From contig OZ035961.1 in the NCBI GenBank assembly GCA_964034945.1, positions 47,604,184 to 47,668,183 of the forward strand: a stretch of DNA of 64,000 bases, given 5' to 3'. Position numbers and translations under genes: made by a program. The notes beneath the pieces were generated by a model. It saw only the letters and a program-made list of their open reading frames with translations, did not search any database and was not told where the DNA came from. The DNA comes from Chrysopilus asiliformis. Lineage: Eukaryota > Arthropoda > Insecta > Diptera > Rhagionidae. Below, in pieces: positions 25,438 through 37,700 of the stretch. How positions within the stretch are numbered: position 1 is the stretch's first letter; each line of letters begins with the position of its first letter.

Positions 25438-25950
25438 TCTTAACCTCAGTTTAGAGGTTTTAAAAAAATATGTTTGATATAAAGGCTGTTTTTGTAAAAT
25501 ATAGTGTCTTAGTTTGTTCAATATGCCATCATCTAAAAATGTTTTTTAGAGATAAATTACACATTTGATTATTCAATTGAATTAGTTTTATATCTTTTAT
25601 AATTTTTAAGCTTTTTTATTTAATTTTTATTGAAGACCTTTTAATATATTGAATGACAAAAATATTGAAGCATTACCTTGCCCGAAAGACATTTTGCTAT
25701 ATTGATCAATATCACAAAAATATCTTTCTGACAAGCAAACCTACGGAAGGATTTTAATGAAATTTCGTGCAAAATTTTTAGTCCACTTCTGTTATTGCCA
25801 GTCGAACTTTGCCATAGGTTTTACAGCTCATCGCGCGAGTTGCGAAGCTCGTAAGTGATACCGGAAAATCATTGCAGTGAAGATAAATAGACTTCTGTGA
25901 AAAAGAATATTCGGGAAAATATTTCTCGAATACATCATTCTGAACACTCT
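25438..25950. other. Bruce 3' flank / presumed 3' UTR
   Basis: AT-rich DNA after the Bruce stop. It must contain the 3' UTR, but no clear AATAAA signal close to the stop could be singled out. No gene was seen. Confidence 0.4.
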
Positions 25951-26659
25951 ACGACGGTAGCCGTTTATATTTCGAGAACTGCCAATACTAGTAGTGGTAA
26001 GGGCAATCTGACATCTGCATCGTAAAGTTTGACATTTTCGACAGTATACGTACTCAGAACGTTTTGATATACGGACGCTATTTGTGTTGTTTGCAGTGAC
26101 TTGAAAATTTAATCTCGGGCAAAAAATAGAATTAACTCGTGAGCATTTTCGTGCGATTATTTTTCAAAACTTTCGACGTGGATTATCTCAACAACAGTGC
26201 ATCGATGAACTTAATTCTTAATTCTTTATATGGCGATGAAGCACCATCAAAGACTACTGTATCTCGCTGGTTTAGTGAATTCAATCGTAGCCGAGGTTCG
26301 CTCCAGGACGAATTTCGTGAAGGTCGTCCAACATCGGTTGTTGTGCCACAAAACATCGATGCTGTGCGTGAGCAGGGAGATTGAGGCATTCCTGGGCATT
26401 AGTAACACCAGCGTATTTAAGATATTGCATGAACATTTAGAAGTGAAGAAGCTATGTTCGCGTTGGATCCCACATAATTTGACAATCGCTCAAAAAAAGA
26501 CTCGTGCCATAGTGGCAAAAATGCTTTTCGGATTGGTTCAAACGCATGCAAAAGTGTATTGATCATCGTGGAGAATATTTTGAGAAATAATAAAACCATT
26601 TTTAATGATAAATATTTGTTTTTGTTTGTTATTCCCGAAATATAAATGGCTGCCCTCGT
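25951..26659 (+). mobile_element. Internally deleted mariner-family element
   Basis: Inverted ends: GGTAGCCGTTTATATTTCG on the left and, on the other strand, GGCAGCCATTTATATTTCG on the right. A TA precedes the left end; the right flank reads TG. Inside are pieces of a mariner transposase N-terminal domain: NSASMNLILNSLYGDEAPSK, VSRWFSEFNRSRGSLQDEF and REGRPTSVVVPQNIDAVRE. After a frame change comes FLGISNTSVFKILHEHLEVK followed by LCSRWIPHNLT. The DDD catalytic half is missing, so the element is dead. It lies directly downstream of Bruce in the same orientation. Confidence 0.85.
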
Positions 26660-26689
26660 GTAATCGGAGCCTAGTTGCCTTAAAATATC

Positions 26690-27267
26690 GGGTCTTTCAA
26701 CAAGGACATAACAATTTGTATTTAAATAAAACACAGAATAATTGAGATATCGGGCTGAAATTTATTCCAGGTGTAGTGGACATGTTACATTTAAGTATGA
26801 AATTCGATGTCGTTTATATGGCCACCGCGAGCACGTTTACACTGATTGATTCTTTGGAGCCAATTTTCCACCACTCTTCCACACATATCGGCCGGAACGT
26901 TGGCAACTTCGCGTTCGATATTGTTCCTGAGCTCCTCTAACGGTGTTGGCTTATTGGCATAAACTAACGACTTAACATAACCCCATAAAAAGAAATCCAA
27001 CGGCGTAAAATCGCATGAGCGAGGTGGCCATTCGACCGGACCATCATTTCATTCATCATTTCATTTCATCATTTTCATTATCATTTCATCGGACTCCGAA
27101 TTTCGGTAGTAAGTTTTAATAATTTCTAAACGTTGCTCGTTCGTGAACTTCACCATGATAAAAATGTAAACCTTGACTGACGTTTTAGCATTGCCAGATC
27201 ATAAAAAAAAGTTTTAGGGTGCGTTTTTATTAAAATACAAAATTGTTATGTCCTTGTTGAAAGACCC
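26690..27267 (-). mobile_element. Second internally deleted mariner-like element, opposite strand
   Basis: Inverted ends of about 40 bp, GGGTCTTTCAACAAGGACAT on both sides, continuing AACAATTT. On the - strand the start FTNEQRLEIIKTYYRNSESD (from 27156) is a mariner N-terminal helix-turn-helix. After an internal deletion it is followed by the transposase end DFFLWGYVKSLVYANKPTPL and PADMCGRVVENWLQRINQC. The central catalytic part is lost. A short ATCATTTC array at about 27040-27090 marks the deletion joint. It is a different family from the neighbour at 25951. Confidence 0.85.
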
Positions 27268-27624
27268 TTTATATAAGTGCTGTAGTTTGTAATACATAAA
27301 AGTGCCAGGTTATGGCTTACTCCAATACAGGGAAGGAGTTTTTGGGAAATAGTGGGAATTCTCAGACAAAAGATCCAGCAACTAGACAATTACGGTAAGA
27401 ATTTCGAGGCATGTAGTTATTTTGCAGGCTTAAATGTTTTGAACGATGTTGTTGAGAGAGCCGTTGGCCTCAAGATTTTTTGGACCGTGTTAAATCAGAC
27501 ACAAATTGTCGACTTTTCCTAATTGTCACGCAATCAGATTGTCATTCAAGGGCCCCCCAAACGAAATAATCATGCATGTTCTGGAATCCGAAGAAGCGTT
27601 AAGTTTTTTCGATTTGCCCTGAAT

Positions 27625-28620
27625 TTTTATATCAGTATGATGAAACCAAAGGGTATATTAAATTTGCCTTACCGTTTGTAACGCCAAGATCCCGTTGTCA
27701 CACACAAAAATGAATTACAGTGTTTATAATGATAAAAAAAATTGAATTTTGCATGTCCGTCCGTCTGTGGCGCGGATTGCGGGCGCACGGACTGAGCTAG
27801 AGACTTGAAATTTTGCGCAGATTGGTTTTTCGTAAAATCCAAGGCCAAGTTCGTTAATGGGCAAAAATTAACCATTAGGGGGGGTACCCCCCATACGAAC
27901 GAAAACGATTTTTGCGAATATCTCAAAAACGGTGCATCTTATCAAAAAAGTCCAAGAACAAAAGTTATTTAGCAAACTATATTTTTTGTTGGGAGGGCAT
28001 TATTTTGTGTGCAGAAATATACCTACTTTGTTTAACTTTTAGGGCGAAGCTTACAAATCAGAAACAATTTGAAATAATGGTGGACCGCATGAAAGAGCAT
28101 AGAAAAACATATGGGAACAGAAATACGTGCTCGTACTATTTGACAATAACACGATACGAACGGGTTCAGTAATAGCAACTCAAAACAAAATTGTGTGCGC
28201 AAATCGAATCGTGTGTCGATTCGAATCGGTTTCGCCGATAGGGCCCCTGAACGGCCAAAATCGGGCCATTCCATTCCCCTCTTCCATAAAAACGAAACAA
28301 TTTTTCACAACTGTCTCGATAACGGTGCGTTGTATTGAACAATTTAGCAAAGTAAAATGTGTTTTGAATATGATTTTACATAACTTATCAATACATCAAA
28401 ATCTAGTTGGACCACTCCCCCTTTCCCCATACACATCGAATACTTATTTCTATTTTCTCAAAAACGGTGCACAATATTGAAAAATTTATAAAGACGAAAT
28501 GTATTTAAAATATGATTTTACATAATCGTTCCGTACAACCCTTCCCCCAATACAAATGGATTTTTTCATAAAAATTTGGTCTGCCCTAATTTTGATTGGT
28601 CCCTGGCAATTGTAGCGTTC
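27625..28620. repeat. Dispersed GTCY-type dipteran repeat, copy A
   Basis: Begins with GATGAAACCAAAGGGTATAT, then TTGCCTTACCGTTTGTAACG, a CCGTCCGTCTGT tract and several recurring CTCAAAAACGGTGCA words. The same order occurs at 42441-42980, and fragments occur near 58480-58715, 9040-9240 and 62040-62110. The internal GTCY tract and the GTTTGTAACGCC word resemble mini-me-like interspersed repeats of Diptera; that name is from memory and not confirmed. Confidence 0.6.
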
Positions 28621-28852
28621 CATCGAGTTTGGTGCCGTCATCACACAACCGAATCAAGTTGTCTGCTAAACCGTTACATGAGTTTAATATACGGGGGCGT
28701 TATTGTGTAACTTGAATCGCAAGTGAAATGTTTGAAACGGCATCAGCTAATCCCAATTTGAGTAAATATTTATCATTAATTTTCGGAAATTTAGTCGAAC
28801 ACTTTTCAGTCGGAAATCAAATTTAAACGAAAAATTTAAGTAATTTCAATGT

Positions 28853-29647
28853 ATTTTTGAAGTGAAAACTTCTTTAGCGCCGTTGTGAGTGATAAACTCG
28901 ATGAAACGAAAAAGCGACAGTAAAAAGAGATAGGATATTTTAGCCTGCGAGAAAATGAGATAGAATACAGATGGGTGCCGGTCAATTTATCGTAAACAAG
29001 AGTGATGGGTTGGGGGAAGGGGAAGGGAGGAAGAGAGAAGTGTTAGTAGGGAGGAAGTGGAGAGAGGAGGCGATAAATTACTGATGTTTCGTCATACATT
29101 GCAATATATACATATCTATATATATAAAAATGGATGTTTTATTGTTTGTCTGTCTGCCTGAGATTACAAAACTCAAAAACTACTGGACCGATTTTTATGC
29201 GGTTTTTTGCAAAATGATCTGTGTTGCCAGGAGCTATGTAGATTTTCAAAATTCGAAACGGAAGGTCCTGTAAGGATAATGAAAATATCCTTTTTCCCAT
29301 TTTTCCCCGGAAAATTTGCACTATAGGGTTTTTGGGGTCACTGATCACGAATCCGGTATTAGATTTTCAAAATTCGAAACGAAAGGTCCTGTAAGGATAA
29401 ATATCCTTTTTCCCGTTTTTCCTCGGAAAAATCGGCATAAGGGGGTTTTTGGGGTCGCTGATTATGAATCCGGTATTAAATTTTCAATAAAAATATAATA
29501 TGACTTTTGAACTTGGTACCAATATTATAATAAAATAAACGCTATAACTATCCCACACCTGATACCGCATTCGTCTCATTCTCTCGCTGTTTAGTTTTCC
29601 TAAGGTTTCACTTCTACAGCGTGTGCACTGCACACACATGTTTTTTT
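28853..29647 (+). mobile_element. Helentron-like non-autonomous element, copy 1
   Basis: Starts TTTTTGAAGTGAAAACTTC and ends GTGTGCACTGCACACACATG, the same as the copy at 48825-50017. Near the 3' end GAAGTGAAAC occurs inverted (GTTTCACTTC), giving sub-terminal inverted repeats. The 3' end has a GTGTGC-ACT-GCACAC hairpin. Inside are a purine-rich GGGAGG tract, a GTTTGTCTGTCTGCCTG word and about two copies of a unit that is about 122 bp long in the other copy (ATTTTCAAAATTCGAAACG). Sub-terminal repeats, internal tandem repeats and a 3' hairpin match DINE-1/Helentron architecture. Confidence 0.6.
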
Positions 29648-30750
29648 TTCTTTTGCAAAATATTTGCGGCTTTAGATAATCGAAATAGCTTAATAAATCT
29701 ATTAAAAAATGACAAAAAGTTTGTTCTAATAATGATATTCCGCTATTTACAATTGCGAAGGCAGTGCTATCGGATCATGGGCCTTATCATGGAAATCGAA
29801 TCGAAAATCGAAAACGAATCGCAATGGTAGCATGTATACTTTCCGTTTCAAGTAAAATATACGAAAAGAGGAACCCTGTTGGTAAATTGGCCTTATATGT
29901 AGAGTTATTAATGAATAGTTGCAAATAATTTGTTGTTGGTTTTTCGTTCCGAAGTTTTTTCGATAGCAGTGATGATGGCGCTTCCAATTCAGGCATTAGA
30001 AAAAAAACATACAGGGATTGCCTTTAAAATTGCAAGTCAGTGAATTTTATAGAACAAACTTTTTGTTGTTTTTTCTAGATTTATCAAACTATTTTAATTA
30101 TCTAGTGACATTTAAAAAAAATCTTCGAATAAAAAGAGCCCTTAAAGTCCTTGCAATTTACATTCCAGCGACTGAAAAGTGGTTGAGTAAAATTCCGAAA
30201 TTGAATGACAAATATTTACTCGAATTCGAGTTAGCTAATGCCGTTTCAAATATTTCCCTATATTTCACTTTCGATTAGAGTTGCATGATAAGGGTCCAAA
30301 ACACTTGTAATATTGAAACCACGAATTTGGTTGTAGGAACTCTGTTCGTTTAAAGACATTATCCGCCTTTAGAGGGTGTCCGCAAAATAAGCTTTTAAAT
30401 GTTTTTTTTATTTATTGATTCAATTTTTTTATTGATTCTTTCGTCGAATCATTCTCGCTCTACCCGATAATTTGAATAGGGGCACAGGTTAAAAGAACAT
30501 GTCAAAAGAATGTCATTTAGTTCGTCTGAAAAGCGGTACACGATAAATATTTAATTAATAACATCACCATCAAATGTAGCATTTTTATATAAATAAATAA
30601 AATAAAACTTATACATTTATATGCAATATTTAACAAAAGAAACTTATGTCGAACGAAAATAAAGCTGTTGTAATATACATAGGATAATAATTAGCTTAAA
30701 ATTTTATGATTTATATTAATATGTATCTATTTATCAAAATTTGATTATTA
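29648..30750. other. Intergenic stretch, nothing recognised
   Basis: Between the Helentron-like copy and the stop codon of the - strand gene. The open frames at 29621-30278 show no recognisable protein family. Part of it must be 3' UTR of the - strand gene. Confidence 0.4.
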
Positions 30751-31776
30751 TTACTGTATAACATTTTCACAAATTTTCATAATTTTTTGACAAAGAATTG
30801 CTTTAAATTTCACACTCAAACTATCAAAAATTAAACTTATATCCTGAAGTCTAAATTCAAAATGATTTTCGTCATCGTTTTTAGTAAAATTTTGAAAATA
30901 TATATCTTTAAACTTACTGTTAAGACATTGTTCTAGCTCAGTATTATTATTATTAAAATATATAACATACGATAATTCAGATAAATAATAATCTATATCA
31001 TTCAAAAAGAAAGTTTCACATTCAATTAAATCAAATTTTTGGTGCAGAAAATGTAGAAATAGTTGATATATAAAGAATTTAAAATCTGAACGTTTAATTG
31101 GTACAATATTAGGATCCTTGGTAAAATATTCAAAAAATTTTAAGGATTTTTGTGCGCTTTGGCATTCTTTTAAACATAAATTAAATGCATCGATATACTT
31201 GTAATTAACCATTAATACTCTAATATGAAAATCTAATGTGTTATCATGAAATTGAAAGAAATTCGGTTCATATAGACCATGAAAAATATATAGACAATAA
31301 TGTATGTATTCACGACTATAATTTTTAAAAACAATATTGTTATTGCCGATTGTGTTAACAACAGTTTCTGTACTATCGACATCTTGTGGAATATCACAGG
31401 AACTAGACGTTTTTAGACGCATAATAGAAGAGTCAATAGATTCACCGTCGTTTACACTTAAATTTTCATTACTTGAAGCTAAATCATCCATTTCCATATA
31501 GCAACCGTGAGTATAACTTTGATGTTCATCTCGTCCATAAACAAAGCCTTCAAAAATGTTGGATTTTACTAAAAATGATGAAACAAAATGTGGGAAAGTT
31601 TTCATATAGCGAATAGGCTCTGATCCCATTTTTATCCGGGGACGAGGTAAATTCACAACATTTGGATGTTCAACACAGTGTCCATCTAATCTCATGATCC
31701 GCTTTGTTGTTGGTAAGCAAAAAAATTTTCCAGGTAATTTAGATTTCTCTGTACTTTGATTCAACTCCTTCCCACA
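30751..31776 (-). CDS. RCC1-repeat protein, last exon (C-terminus)
   Basis: The exon begins in phase 0 after TATTTTAG at 31777 with CGKELNQSTEKSKLPGKFFC and ends ICENVIQ-stop at 30751-30753. It includes RIMRLDGHCVEHPNVVNLP, an acidic/serine linker, then helical segments rich in F, Y and N (REYIHYCLYIFHGLYEPNFF, KFFIYQLFLHFLHQKFDLIE). No known domain was recognised in this 341-residue tail. The helical content is compatible with a scaffold or solenoid. The Asn/Phe-rich codons fit the local AT bias. Confidence 0.85.
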   Translation of the reverse strand, partial: CGKELNQSTEKSKLPGKFFCLPTTKRIMRLDGHCVEHPNVVNLPRPRIKMGSEPIRYMKTFPHFVSSFLVKSNIFEGFVYGRDEHQSYTHGCYMEMDDLASSNENLSVNDGESIDSSIMRLKTSSSCDIPQDVDSTETVVNTIGNNNIVFKNYSREYIHYCLYIFHGLYEPNFFQFHDNTLDFHIRVLMVNYKYIDAFNLCLKECQSAQKSLKFFEYFTKDPNIVPIKRSDFKFFIYQLFLHFLHQKFDLIECETFFLNDIDYYLSELSYVIYFNNNNTELEQCLNSKFKDIYFQNFTKNDDENHFEFRLQDISLIFDSLSVKFKAILCQKIMKICENVIQ

Positions 31777-34700
31777 CTAAAATAAATATAATAAAATATT
31801 ATATTCGTTAAAAATAAACTGAATGTATTCAAATGGGCTTGCAAAGATTTTTTTCGAGTAGTTATTATTTACACAATTCAGTTATCATATATTTGATTTA
31901 CAGTACATGACTTTCTTATACAAAATCTACGTTCTTGAGCAAAAACGGTAATAGATATCCACTTGCAGTAAAAGGCAAAAATGTAGAGAATTTTAATATC
32001 CTTAATTCTTACTTTTTTTGGAAAAACAAGGTAGTTTGCAAGCAATTCGCAAAAATCTGTTTTTTTTTACTTTTTAATCGAAATAGTTTGGTGACGGCTG
32101 AATGGTAGAAAGCAAAATTGTGAGAAATGTTATTTTCTTTATTTCACCTTATAAATTAAACCACCGAAACACCGTTAGCATAATTTGATTTTACAGTTTT
32201 GATCAAAACCCACTGTATTTGATTGTCCTGTAAGCAACATCGCTAAACATGTCCTGCGTATGAAATAGTCGTTACAATCACCCCTATTATCGTAACCGGC
32301 GGGACGTGTATACGCCACGCAAGTTTTATCTCGATCGAATGAAATTTTCTTATTCTAATAGACGTAGAAACGCAGTTTTATTCAGCCCCGCGCTGACTAT
32401 TTTGACAGTTTTGCTGATTTGATACGCATGAAGTTTTATTTGTTCAATTAAATGATTGTACTGCGTCTAGTTAGTTTTTCCTGACCTTCAAACCTTATAT
32501 TTAGTTAAAATTCATTGAATGTATAAATAAAATTCACATTTTTATTCAAAATTTCTATTTAATTGATTGTTCCCGCAACGATTTAAGGAGGATCTCCATT
32601 ACCATGACTTCTGTAACTGCAAAAAAATGCAGAAAACTAGAGTAAGATAAACTTATATAGATCTAAATAGGAATGACTGAATACAAGTATAAACGCTTTC
32701 CCTTCCAGTTTAACAACTTTATAGCAATCATATCAAACCTTATGCTATGAATATAAGGTTCAAATTAGCATAGAAATAAAGCTATACAGCTGCATGTGTG
32801 TGTTTGAACTACATGAAAAATGACAGCTACGCTATAATAGCACTTTGTATGTGTCTGTGCTCACTATTAACTTACAGGGACAATGTGTGATTGTAGTAGA
32901 AATCGCTATAAAAAAGTTCAAGTCCGTCAACTGCAACCATAAAATCGCCATAAAAAAAAGAGGGGAAATTATTTTTGCAGTTGCCGACAAATTTTTGCAG
33001 TTGATTCTTATCTCCCTTTCTCGCCAAGGTATCTTCACATAAATGTGTCTCTATTTTTTTGCAGTTGGGAAAAGTCATGGTAATGGAGGGCCAACTTTAC
33101 TCGCGGGAAATAAATGTATGGAAAAGTCAAAACATTCGCGAGTGCGTTTAGTGTAATACCGAAAGTAAAACGTTTTCAGCACCACGGCACACGCCGGGAC
33201 AAAATTGCGTTTAGCAGAATGCAAATTTTCTGCGGGAAACGCCAAATCCCGCGGCGTACACGTCCCGCCGGTTACGGGAATAGGGCTGAATACTTTAAGA
33301 GTCGAAATTTTTCATGATCACAATTCTTTATTATAATTAGTAAAACAAAGTAATATGCTACATGATAGATTTCCTGGAAAATTGTGGAAAATTTCGCAGC
33401 ATTATACACTTTAGCTTCAACTAAAAAATTCTCTATTTCTTCAATTAAAATTGCACTACTCTCCTATTGATGCGCATCTCGGTAATCCGGTAAACATTGT
33501 AATATGCCGTTTTTGGCAGGCTGAAGACACTATCTCAATGCTTAATTCTTTAATTTTATTACACGAAAAGTACAGCATTTTATCGTATGTCCGAATTTGA
33601 TTACATTACAATTTTGTAATCAGTATAAGCATAGTCGAACCTTTAAGAGATCTTGCGCGGAATAAAGAAAAGTAACTCTTTTCTGTATCAGTTGACATTA
33701 AAGCCTTCGAAAAAAAAAACTTTTAGCAGTAACCGAAAGAGCGAATTAATATTCAGTGAACGATCAAATTTAGCAAAACGTACAAATTTCCTTCAATTGT
33801 TTATCCCTTTTGTTTCTTTTGGCGGCTGCTTCCTACCGATTCGATTATTCGTCACTAATAGAAGAATACACAACTAATTTTTTTTTGTTAAAAACGCTTG
33901 AGATTAAATACCAAATGCTTAAAGCTCTTAGAGATTGAATACCATTTTTCGTGACCCTCGGTTCGTTGTCGATTTATCTTATCGTGCGACCCCATTCTCT
34001 CCGAATGCGACGGGCTCGAGAATGTGGATGGTGCCTTCGCCTTGATCTACTGTAATTCGCCAAAGTTTTCGTACGTTCAGATTGAGCCAAACGAATCTGC
34101 CAATCGCTCTCGCCTAAATAAGTTTAGTTTTGTGTTTAGCTTCGGGACGAAAACATCTAATTTTAGTGGGAAAATATTTGATTTTGTGAAAATTTTATGC
34201 CGATGAATTTTTTTCCTGTTGAGGGGGTGAAAATTAATGTAGTGGGACAAATTTCACAAGTTTTTCAGTAATTTGTGACGACTGAAGCAATCGGCAAATG
34301 TAAATGACAGATTCGGTTTAGCCTGGATCTGTCGCATCGCTATTTAAAGTCTGATTAGAGAGAACAAGATATTGTTTACCAATCGACGGTTTGTGACCTC
34401 TTGTTTCAGAGGAGTTGCATCGTGGGCTCGATTTACACTCGAAATGCAATACCGACTCTTTCGACCTACTCGAGTGTTCTTCAATCTACAGCGAATTTGG
34501 GTTCTCCAGAAAATGGTGAACCAATACTTCAGCAGCCGTACCGAACGAAAAATAGATTAGTGTTTCGTTTTGATTTTATTTCTTTGTACGATTGCATTGT
34601 TCGGCTGATGTGCTCTATATCTTGCCGAACGCAGTCAGGTCAAAGGCAAATAGCAAAGCAAAACAGAATAATCGCTCATCGTTCTTTTCCTTTCTGATTT

Positions 34701-37700
34701 GGCAGGTGTGCAGTTGATTTATGCGTATGAGAATTTAATGATATTCATAATGGCTTGCGGAAAAACTGTTGGAGAAATCATTTTCTCATATAAATCCAGG
34801 AACAATTGAGGCGTTAAAAGCTAGAGTGGACCAACCCACATAATCGAGTTTTTGAAGCTTTTCCACTTTTGTACTATTATTGACTGTAAATTTTTGGAAA
34901 AAAAATTTGTGTGGACTTTATTACTCAATGTTGAAGTGTTCTTTTGTGCATTCAAACATTTTTAACTAGAAACTCACTCGCAGTAGTGATTCAAACACAA
35001 AAAATTCACGATTTCGACATGTGGGCTGGGCCACTCTAGCTTTTAACGCCTCAATTGGAAGTGGTTCAATTCAGAAAGGTCTGACACTTTTCGATTTTAC
35101 ACACGAAGTAGTATCGAATCTTTTAGTAGGCATTTTCAGCCTTATAATTTTAAATCCAAATTCTGGCTATGCGGTTGCTCAGTTACTAATAAATTATTTT
35201 GTTGGACCTGTTTACTTTTTTCAAGTAATCAAGAAAAAGGTATTTGGACTACATGTTACAATGATTTAAATAATTTAACAGCAACTTTACTGATTATGAT
35301 CGTATTCTATAATAAGCCACCAGAACGTCACTTCATGTTCATATCACCCCAATTCCTATAAAGTATGGTTCGGGGTTCGTACTGTGTTTCTGGAATGTAA
35401 CTACCGCGCAAAACGATTGTCTACTGTATGTAGTATACCTGTCCATTCGTATTTCCACCGAATGCTTTCACTACGAAATCTTTTGTCATCACAATTGTAA
35501 AATCTGCTCCACAATCAACATATAAAGGATCATCAATAGCATCCAAAGCCGAGGGTTTTGGTAAATTTCGACGTTCCCGATCCTCGGTCCCAAGTTGATG
35601 TTCGAGATTTTTTCCCCACGTATAGAGAACATATGTGGAAGATATTAATGCGAAATGAAATAAACCAGATGATATCTGAAATAAATAAGGCAATTCTAAA
35701 AATTTTCGATATTTATATTTTAAAAGGGTTACCTGGATGATATCTCCAGATACTTCTGAAGTATCAATTTTCATTGGATAAAGATGCTCATTTGTTTCTT
35801 CATCAACCATTACAGACCGCTTAGTCGATTTAGGAGTTTCACAAATTTTTGGAGGCAAATCATCGGAACTGTTTTTTGAAACAAACTTTTTTTCTTTTTC
35901 TAATCTTTCTATAAACTTATCATTTGCATAAGAATTATTTTGTATTTCAAAAGAAGTTATCTCCTTAGGTTCAGAATGACTGCGGTGGTGTTTTTCGATG
36001 TGCTGGGATTCAATATCCGTATTAGAGACTAGTAAACTTGAACTCGAGTATTTTCTGGATAGGGTTTTTTCCTTTTGTTGCGAAAATTTTTGACTTGACA
36101 AAACGTCACAAATTCCTTCTTTATTTTCTGTCTCACGTTTTAAAATTTCTCGCTTAATATTTTCTTCAATCTTTTGCTTTGCACTTGCTCGTCGACGAAT
36201 TTGATTTGCAAGTCGTAACGCTTGAGGAGACGCTCCCCATGTAAATAATTCATTTCTATCATTTACTGCAAGCTAAAAAGTTTCAAAATTTATTATTGTA
36301 TATGGTGCTTTTTCCTATTAAAAGTAAATTTACATTTGTAAAAAATTTGGTGTGTATAAGTCTTATGTTGCCATTGTTAAAATCAAGTTTGGTAGGAATC
36401 AAATATTTCATGTGACTAGAATTCTTTGAGTGATCCGTGACCGGTTCATACTGTCTGCCTCCCAAGCCAAGCTGCCCAAAATGATTTGAACCAAATACAT
36501 ACAGTTCCGAACAGCCTGATTCCGTTTTGCACAGAACCAATGAATGTGCATGTCCTAGCGATATCTGGCTGACGTTCTAAAATTATATTTCAAATTGTTA
36601 TCAACTTGATTTTTTTTTCAAAGAAGGATGAATAAAATCAGTTCTACGTATTTTAAAAGTTATATCAAAAACACATGACTAAAGAAAAAAATCTTTAGCT
36701 TTAACCCATCACCGACGTGTATGGACGGTAGGATTTGTTATTTATGTAAACTCGTTTTTTTTACCTTTGTCCGAAAGAAAGAAATTTCTTGTGGTAAATA
36801 CACATTTTCAATAGATCCTAGGCCAAGTTGTCCGTAAGTTCCCCAGCTTGAGACAAATTTTGAAAAGTGATATACGTTTGTAAACCATATTTTAAAATGC
36901 TTACCCCCAAACAAAAAGTTTTTTATCGGCTACCGCTGCATTATGATATTGTCCTGCTTCTAAAATTGTTATATTCATATTATCCAATGTTGTCACTAAC
37001 GTAGGTTGCAATGAAAGTAATCGTGACCTTCCGATACCCAATTGCCCTTGTTGATTGGAACCAAAAGCATATAACTGAGAAAAAACCAAATTTTCCACGT
37101 TGAATAATTATTTAACAGATAAACCTTACCCCGTTGTTTGTTAAAATTAAAGAATGCTGTCTACCACATTTAACTGCATGAACTTCTATATTTAATTCAG
37201 AAAGTAATTCCAGACATTTGACTGCGTGCGGAGGGTCGGGGTAATCTGAAAAAAAAATATACAATATATATATTATATTTGGACGATTTCGGATATTCGC
37301 ATTTGTATACAGAAAAAATCGAATATTTGGGCCGCATATTTCCTAGTACTATATATTCTGTTCACATAGAACAGACGTAAGCAAAAGCAAATTGAAAAGT
37401 GTGAAACTTATACATTTATAACTAAAAAAAAGCGATAAGCTTCAAAACTTAAATATTCGGTTAATGTTCCGTATGTATTTTTTTTTAAATATATTTCCAG
37501 AAAAATTTTGGTTAAAAAAGCTTCTCTAAAATTCGCTGAAGCATTTTTCCTTTCTTTGAGAAATCTCTTTGAAAACACTTTTCATGCTTTGCAACACAAT
37601 GCTATTCAATTGAGCTTTTTTCATTTGTGACAGGTTTATGAAACAAATCATACTTTGAACATCCTGACCAGAAATTTCTGCAAAAAAAAACACTTCCCAT

